Under the pieces are notes generated by a model. That model saw only the letters and a list, made by a program, of their open reading frames with translations. It did not search any database and was not told where the DNA came from. A program made the translations under genes and the position numbers. Below are positions 59,787 through 64,000 of a DNA stretch of 64,000 bases, in pieces; the stretch's first letter is position 1; each line of letters opens with the position of its first letter. The DNA lies in NCBI GenBank assembly GCA_024123915.1, contig CP099650.1, forward strand, positions 4,774,001 through 4,838,000, in the 5' to 3' direction. The DNA is from Oxalobacteraceae bacterium OTU3CAMAD1. Its GTDB lineage: Bacteria > Pseudomonadota > Gammaproteobacteria > Burkholderiales > Burkholderiaceae_D.

Positions 59787-61487
59787 TCAGCGGTCGCCGA
59801 CCGTCCATGACTTGAAGCCGTGAGGCGCCGGATTTTCCCCGCGCATCGCCGTCAGCAACTCATCCTGCGGCACGCCCTTTTCCAACCTGGCCAGCCAGGT
59901 TGCCGCCCAAGCGGCGTTCTCGGGATTCCGTCCGTCTCTTACCAGCGTATTAAATGCCTGATAGGAGTCGGAGGCCTCGCCCAACCACGCGTGGGCCAGC
60001 GCGGCCATGCGCGTAAATGCAGGGACGTCGTAACCATGACGCCAGACATTGATCGCCCGGGCCACGTCTTTCTCGGTCGGCGCCGCGCCGAGAAGCTCGA
60101 CGCGGAACAGCGCATACGATATCTCGGGCGCGTCCGGCTCAAGGACGGCGGCTTGGGACAAGCTGGCCCGTGCCGACGCCAGCAAATCCTGCTTGTTCGA
60201 GCCCGTACCTTCCGCCAGCCTCGCATATGCCAGCCCGGACAGATAATGGACCTCGGGATTGTAGGGATCGTTCTCGCCGGCCCGCGCCAGATACTCGAGA
60301 GCCGCGCGCGGATCGCCCCAGTCGATCTCGGCCCGGCTCAATGTCATCTGGGCAAAATCGACGGCGGGCGCCTTCGCTGCTGTCCCCCTCAAACGCGCCA
60401 GCAGCTTTTTGCCCTGGGGCGGCCTGGGGCAAGTCTTCAGCACGGCGTTGTCGAGTACGAACTCGCCCTCGATACGGCTCAAACGGGTCAAATCGATGTG
60501 GGCCTTGGGCAGCGTGGGCACATCGACCCGGAGGATGTTCAAAGACGCTTGCCGGTATCGCCACATTGCCACGTCGAGATCGCGACCCGAAAGGCCGAAC
60601 AGGTCTGTGAACGCATCGGCGGAATCGCTGCCGCCGTTGACTGCCTCTAGATACTTCGCCATTTTGTCTCGATTGGACTCCGACGAGAGCATGTAGTGCA
60701 TGAGATTGAAGGAGCGGCCCATGAATTCCCATCGTTCAAAGTACTCGGGACTTTGGGCCGCGATAGGCTTGGCCGTTGGTTGATAACGTAGCACTTCGTC
60801 GAACGACAGACGTATTCTCTCCCGGCCGTCGTCGATACTCTGCAACAGATTGTATGAGGTACCCGCATCGCGCCCTATCGCCATTTGCGTATCGGTAAAG
60901 CGCACGCCGCCGAAATACGCTGCGAAGCCTGTTATGAACCACGCAGGCCCCCGAATGCGGGTGTGGCGATACAAGAAATTTTCGGCATATAGCCACAGGC
61001 TGTGCATCAGCGTGTAATCGTCTTCGGCGTGGAGCAGCGACGCGTTATCCAGCTTCCAACTCTTCCCCACACCGTAAAGAAACCCTTGTGTCGCAGATAC
61101 ACAGCTATTGACCATGCCAAGGGCGGCAGCAGGATTTTCGTCGATTTCGGGCGGCCAGCTCACGCGCCCCTGGAAATACAACGTCAGCTTGGGCATTGTT
61201 TCTTGCCCCTGCATGAAGGGCTTAAGGTACAAGCGCAGCAGATAATCGAGCCGTTCCAGATTCTTGACCAGCTCGATGACTTCATCCGGGTCGTCGTCCG
61301 AATAGACGATCATATGCTGACTCTCGATCCGGAACCATGCCGACGGATCGCGCACGCCTTTAATCACAACGGTGGCTGGATCGCGCTTCCCCTTGACGAC
61401 CACCTTTTGTGGGTCCTTTGCGGACGCGCCGACGGGGATAAGCGTGGCTGCCATGAGCAGTGGCAAGACGTACTTGGCAATAGTCAT
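59787..61487 (-). CDS. Secreted TPR-containing protein of unknown function
   Basis: 566 aa. Signal peptide (YVLPLLMAATLIPVGASAK), then a tandem near-repeat (VVVKGKRDPATVVIKGVRDPSAW). A 270-residue domain follows that starts FRIESQHMIVYSDDDPDEVIELVKNLERLDYLLRLYL, like peptidase-like DUF1570-type proteins. It contains ENFLYRHTRIRGPAWFITGFAAYFGGVRF but no HExxH. The C-terminal third is TPR-like (DPRAALEYLARAGENDPYNPEVHYLSGLAYARLAEG). I do not recognise a specific function. A degenerate gluzincin-like protein is possible. Confidence 0.75.
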   Translation of the reverse strand: MTIAKYVLPLLMAATLIPVGASAKDPQKVVVKGKRDPATVVIKGVRDPSAWFRIESQHMIVYSDDDPDEVIELVKNLERLDYLLRLYLKPFMQGQETMPKLTLYFQGRVSWPPEIDENPAAALGMVNSCVSATQGFLYGVGKSWKLDNASLLHAEDDYTLMHSLWLYAENFLYRHTRIRGPAWFITGFAAYFGGVRFTDTQMAIGRDAGTSYNLLQSIDDGRERIRLSFDEVLRYQPTAKPIAAQSPEYFERWEFMGRSFNLMHYMLSSESNRDKMAKYLEAVNGGSDSADAFTDLFGLSGRDLDVAMWRYRQASLNILRVDVPTLPKAHIDLTRLSRIEGEFVLDNAVLKTCPRPPQGKKLLARLRGTAAKAPAVDFAQMTLSRAEIDWGDPRAALEYLARAGENDPYNPEVHYLSGLAYARLAEGTGSNKQDLLASARASLSQAAVLEPDAPEISYALFRVELLGAAPTEKDVARAINVWRHGYDVPAFTRMAALAHAWLGEASDSYQAFNTLVRDGRNPENAAWAATWLARLEKGVPQDELLTAMRGENPAPHGFKSWTVGDR

Positions 61488-61596
61488 AGCAATGGAATCG
61501 CTTATTTGATGGACTAAGTTGCCACAATAACAGTTGTACTATCGACGGAAATACACACATTCTCACCAACCGCTCGATCAACGCGTGGTAGCGCTG

Positions 61597-62058
61597 CTAG
61601 TACGGACTGGACGCGGGCTGGCCAGCAAAGTCGGTCCATAGGTCGTCCGGCAGCGATCGATCTCGCAAACAAATCCGATCGTGCTCCGGGTAGGTGATTT
61701 GATCGACCGGTGCGCGGGTTCCGACGACCAGGCAACGCGTCTCAGAAGCGCTCCGATTCTCCCGATAGTGTCCGACCTGCACTCCGGCTTTGAAAGTAGC
61801 GGCGCAACCGGCATGCATGAGCGTTTCGGACGTGCCCTCGATTACGGTGATTTCACCGGCAAGCACATAAACCATCTCGTCTTCCGAGCTGTGCCAGTGC
61901 TTGATCGAGGACCTGCAGCCAGGCTGAAGGACTTCAATGAAGGCGCCAAACTGCGTAAGTTCTCCGGCCTCGCTGATCCAAAGCGTTTGATTCGGCGCGG
62001 CGCAACCCTCTACAGCGCTAACCTCGCGAATCAGTTGATCCGTCGTGAAGACAGGCAT
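61597..62058 (-). CDS. Cupin-domain protein
   Basis: 153 aa. Single cupin: motif 1 KHWHSSEDEMVYVLAGEI (metal-binding His, His, Glu), motif 2 around FKAGVQVGHYRENRS (His). GGGAGG lies 6 bases before the ATG. Small cytoplasmic protein of the type annotated as cupin or mannose-6-phosphate-isomerase-like; no substrate can be assigned. Confidence 0.85.
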   Translation of the reverse strand: MPVFTTDQLIREVSAVEGCAAPNQTLWISEAGELTQFGAFIEVLQPGCRSSIKHWHSSEDEMVYVLAGEITVIEGTSETLMHAGCAATFKAGVQVGHYRENRSASETRCLVVGTRAPVDQITYPEHDRICLRDRSLPDDLWTDFAGQPASSPY

Positions 62059-62103
62059 TAGTGACCTCCCTCGATAGTGCGTATGCGTGAATGACTGGCC
62101 CCA

Positions 62104-63147
62104 CTACTCCGCCTTCCGCGAGAACCGCTTCGCTTGCCGCGACGGCATCTGCGCGTTCAAAAACGCCACCGTCACATCCACGGTCGGCTGCAACCACGGA
62201 TCGAACAGCCAGAACGAATGCGGCGTATCCGGCAGCAGCACCACCTTGCTCGGCACGCGCAGCTGCGTCATCTTCTCAACCATCTCCTCCCGGCCGACCG
62301 CGAAGCGCGGCTGCGCGCTGCCGATGAACAGCATCGGCGGCATGCTCGAATTCACATACTGGATCGGCGACGCCTCGCGCCACAACGCCGCCTTCTCCGC
62401 ATACCGTCCGCCGAACCAGTACCCGGCCGCCGACACAGGCTTCTTCGGATCGTCCTCGTTCACCCGCGCCGCCTCCGACGTAAAATCGGACAGGCCATCG
62501 ATATTCACCACCGCCTGCACCGCGCTGGACACATCGCTGATCGCCGCGCCCGGGTCGAACTGGTTCATATGCCCGGTCACGCCGGCCAGGCTGGCGATCT
62601 GCCCGCCGGCCGAACCACCCGCCAGCGCGATCCGCCGGGGATCGAGCCCATACTCGCCCGCGTGCTCGCGCACCCAGCGCACCGCCGCGCGCACATCGTG
62701 CACCGCCGCCGGATACATCGCCTCCCCCGCCAGCCGGTAGGTGACGGTGACCGATGCATAGCCATTGCGCGCCAGCCGCAACGCCATCGGCACGAACTCC
62801 GAGCGAAAACCGGAACGCCATCCGCCGCCATGGACGAACACCACCACCGGCAAATCCTGCTTGGCGTTCGTCGGCAAATACATATCCAGCTTCAGGCAAT
62901 GCGTACCGTATTGAATATAGGTCTGGTCGGCCACCACCCGCACGTCGGCCGGCACCGCCGCGCTGGCGATGCGGATCGCCGGATAATTGGGCGCCAGCTT
63001 CTCGTACGTGTACTGCGCGTCATAGGTGTTGGTGGGGTCCCGCGTCGGCTCCACGCAGTCCTCGGCGGCGTGGACGGGGCCATGCATCAGCAGCGCGGCG
63101 CATGCGGCCGCAAACATTGGAACAACCAAGCGAACGGCCCGCATCAT
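62104..63147 (-). CDS. Exported alpha/beta-hydrolase (esterase/lipase, HSL/BD-FAE-like)
   Basis: 347 aa. Signal peptide (RLVVPMFAAACAALLMHGPVHAAE). Hydrolase fold with oxyanion motif VHGGGW (105-110), nucleophile Ser179 in GGSAGG, and a late His in TPHSFWLFDPW. An acidic residue lies between them. Resembles carboxylesterases of the hormone-sensitive-lipase or BD-FAE group. Periplasmic or secreted. ATGA overlap with the acyl-CoA dehydrogenase gene upstream suggests a shared catabolic role. A longer open frame in the dehydrogenase gene is not native. Confidence 0.87.
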   Translation of the reverse strand: MMRAVRLVVPMFAAACAALLMHGPVHAAEDCVEPTRDPTNTYDAQYTYEKLAPNYPAIRIASAAVPADVRVVADQTYIQYGTHCLKLDMYLPTNAKQDLPVVVFVHGGGWRSGFRSEFVPMALRLARNGYASVTVTYRLAGEAMYPAAVHDVRAAVRWVREHAGEYGLDPRRIALAGGSAGGQIASLAGVTGHMNQFDPGAAISDVSSAVQAVVNIDGLSDFTSEAARVNEDDPKKPVSAAGYWFGGRYAEKAALWREASPIQYVNSSMPPMLFIGSAQPRFAVGREEMVEKMTQLRVPSKVVLLPDTPHSFWLFDPWLQPTVDVTVAFLNAQMPSRQAKRFSRKAE

Positions 63148-64000
63148 GAATGCTGCCCGAAGCCGCGTTGCGCGATAAACCGTTCCAGGTGATGATCGAC
63201 ATCGCCAAGCGTCGCCTCGATCGTCGTCAAACGTTTGAAGTGATGCGCCGCTGGCAGTTCGTCGGTGACGCCCATGCCGCCGTGCAGTTGCACCGACTGC
63301 TGGCCGATGAATTTGGCCGCGTGCCCGATGCGCACCTTGGCCGCCGACACCACGCGGCGCCGCTTCTCGATATCGCCGCAGGACATGCGCGCCGCCGCCA
63401 GCATCGCCATCGAACGCGCCTGCTCCAGGTGGATGTACATGTCGGCCATGCGGTGCTGCACCGCCTGGAAGCTGCCGATCGGGGTGCCGAACTGCTTGCG
63501 CGTCTTCATATACTCCAAGGTGGCGGCGAACAGCGCGTCCATCACGCCCAGCGCCTCGGCGCACAGCAAGGTGGTGCCGTAGTCGGCCGCCTCGTCGAGC
63601 ATTTCGCAACCGCCGCCCAATTTGCTTAGCAGCGCCGATGCCGGCACCGACACATGGCTGAATTGGACCGTGGCCGCTCGCAGGCCGTCGATGGTGCGGT
63701 AGTCGCGCACCGTCACGCCGGGCGTGTCGGCCCGCACCACGAACAGGCTGATGCCGTTGGCGTCGCGCTGGGCGCCGGCGCTGCGGGCAGAGACGATCAA
63801 GGCGTCCGCCTGGCCGCCGTGGAGCACCACCGTCTTGGTGCCGTCGATGCGATAACCTTCGCCGTTGATGCCGGCGATGGTCTTGATGTCGGCCAGGTCG
63901 TGGCGCGATTGTTTTTCACCCAGCGCGCAGGCCAGTTTCAGTTCGCCCTTGGCGACATCCTCCAGCAGGCGATGCTGGTTGCCTGCCAGCGCCAGGAAGC
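63144..64000 (-). CDS. Acyl-CoA dehydrogenase (N-terminus beyond window edge)
   Basis: At least 285 residues visible, open at the right edge. Flavin-dependent dehydrogenase: LACALGEKQSR, GYRIDGTKTVVLHGG (middle beta-domain), then the C-terminal helical domain with EYMKTRKQFGTPIGSFQAVQHRMADMYIHLEQARSM and QLHGGMGVTDE. It would oxidise an acyl-CoA and pass electrons to ETF. The chain specificity cannot be read. It precedes and is coupled to the esterase gene. Confidence 0.92.
   Translation of the reverse strand, partial: FLALAGNQHRLLEDVAKGELKLACALGEKQSRHDLADIKTIAGINGEGYRIDGTKTVVLHGGQADALIVSARSAGAQRDANGISLFVVRADTPGVTVRDYRTIDGLRAATVQFSHVSVPASALLSKLGGGCEMLDEAADYGTTLLCAEALGVMDALFAATLEYMKTRKQFGTPIGSFQAVQHRMADMYIHLEQARSMAMLAAARMSCGDIEKRRRVVSAAKVRIGHAAKFIGQQSVQLHGGMGVTDELPAAHHFKRLTTIEATLGDVDHHLERFIAQRGFGQHS

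Overview
The window is high-GC DNA from a betaproteobacterium of the Oxalobacteraceae type (Massilia, Duganella and relatives). This is an inference from several signals: a class I PHA synthase with a PhaR regulator, the conserved bamD / rluD-pgeF arrangement, PEP-CTERM surface proteins, an MSHA pilus locus, a hybrid kinase paired with a diguanylate cyclase, and dispersed palindromic repeats. I saw no rRNA, tRNA, CRISPR array, transposase or phage gene. Both window edges cut a gene: a TonB-dependent receptor on the left and an acyl-CoA dehydrogenase on the right.

Region 1 (1-7.95 kb, minus strand) is a glucoside uptake and hydrolysis locus: GH1 beta-glucosidase, CUT1 solute-binding protein, two permeases, a MalK-type ATPase and an outer-membrane TonB-dependent receptor. 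Two perfect 16-bp LacI-type palindromes, one before the glucosidase and one before the receptor, mark them as a probable shared regulon. Region 2 (8-17.4 kb) is mostly housekeeping: phaC-phaR, a small membrane protein, rluD-pgeF divergent from bamD, yaaA, a PIN-domain protein, a methionine-type aminotransferase and a degenerate HD-GYP protein.

Region 3 (17.4-36.7 kb, minus strand) holds a full MSHA-type pilus locus in the order E-G-F/B-A-C-D-O-P then I-N(PilN)-J-K-L-M-N, i.e. permuted relative to Vibrio. Just downstream, on the same strand, lie two giant glycine-rich PEP-CTERM proteins (926 and 923 aa). MshE carries a textbook MshEN c-di-GMP-binding domain.

Region 4 (36.9-51.75 kb, plus strand) is a second, divergently oriented MSHA-like machine. 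It has an ExeA/MshM ATPase, secretin, TPR protein, extension ATPase, platform protein, a PilM-PilN fusion, PilO-like and PilP/MshK-like proteins and three prepilin-like proteins. An ABC exporter is built into it: the ATPase gene opens the cluster and the membrane subunit is translationally coupled near its end. Its extension ATPase has lost the key c-di-GMP residues, so the two machines may be controlled differently. This head-to-head pair with an embedded ABC exporter is the best candidate here for an under-described system. Neither cluster encodes a prepilin peptidase or a retraction ATPase, so both must rely on genes elsewhere.

Region 5 (52-57.5 kb) encodes a 1525-aa hybrid sensor kinase coupled to a REC-GGDEF diguanylate cyclase, a plausible local source of c-di-GMP. 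Region 6 (57.5-64 kb) has an OmpA-like protein, then a lower-GC accessory stretch (CPBP-like membrane protein, yajD, a secreted TPR protein, a cupin), then an esterase coupled to an acyl-CoA dehydrogenase.

Two dispersed repeat families are visible. One is an inverted repeat found at 8.05-8.16, 51.77-51.89 and, as a single arm inside a pilus gene, at 47.5 kb. The other is a GGGGTCG-type palindrome at 6.47 and 36.72 kb. All family assignments are by reading motifs; no database search was run.
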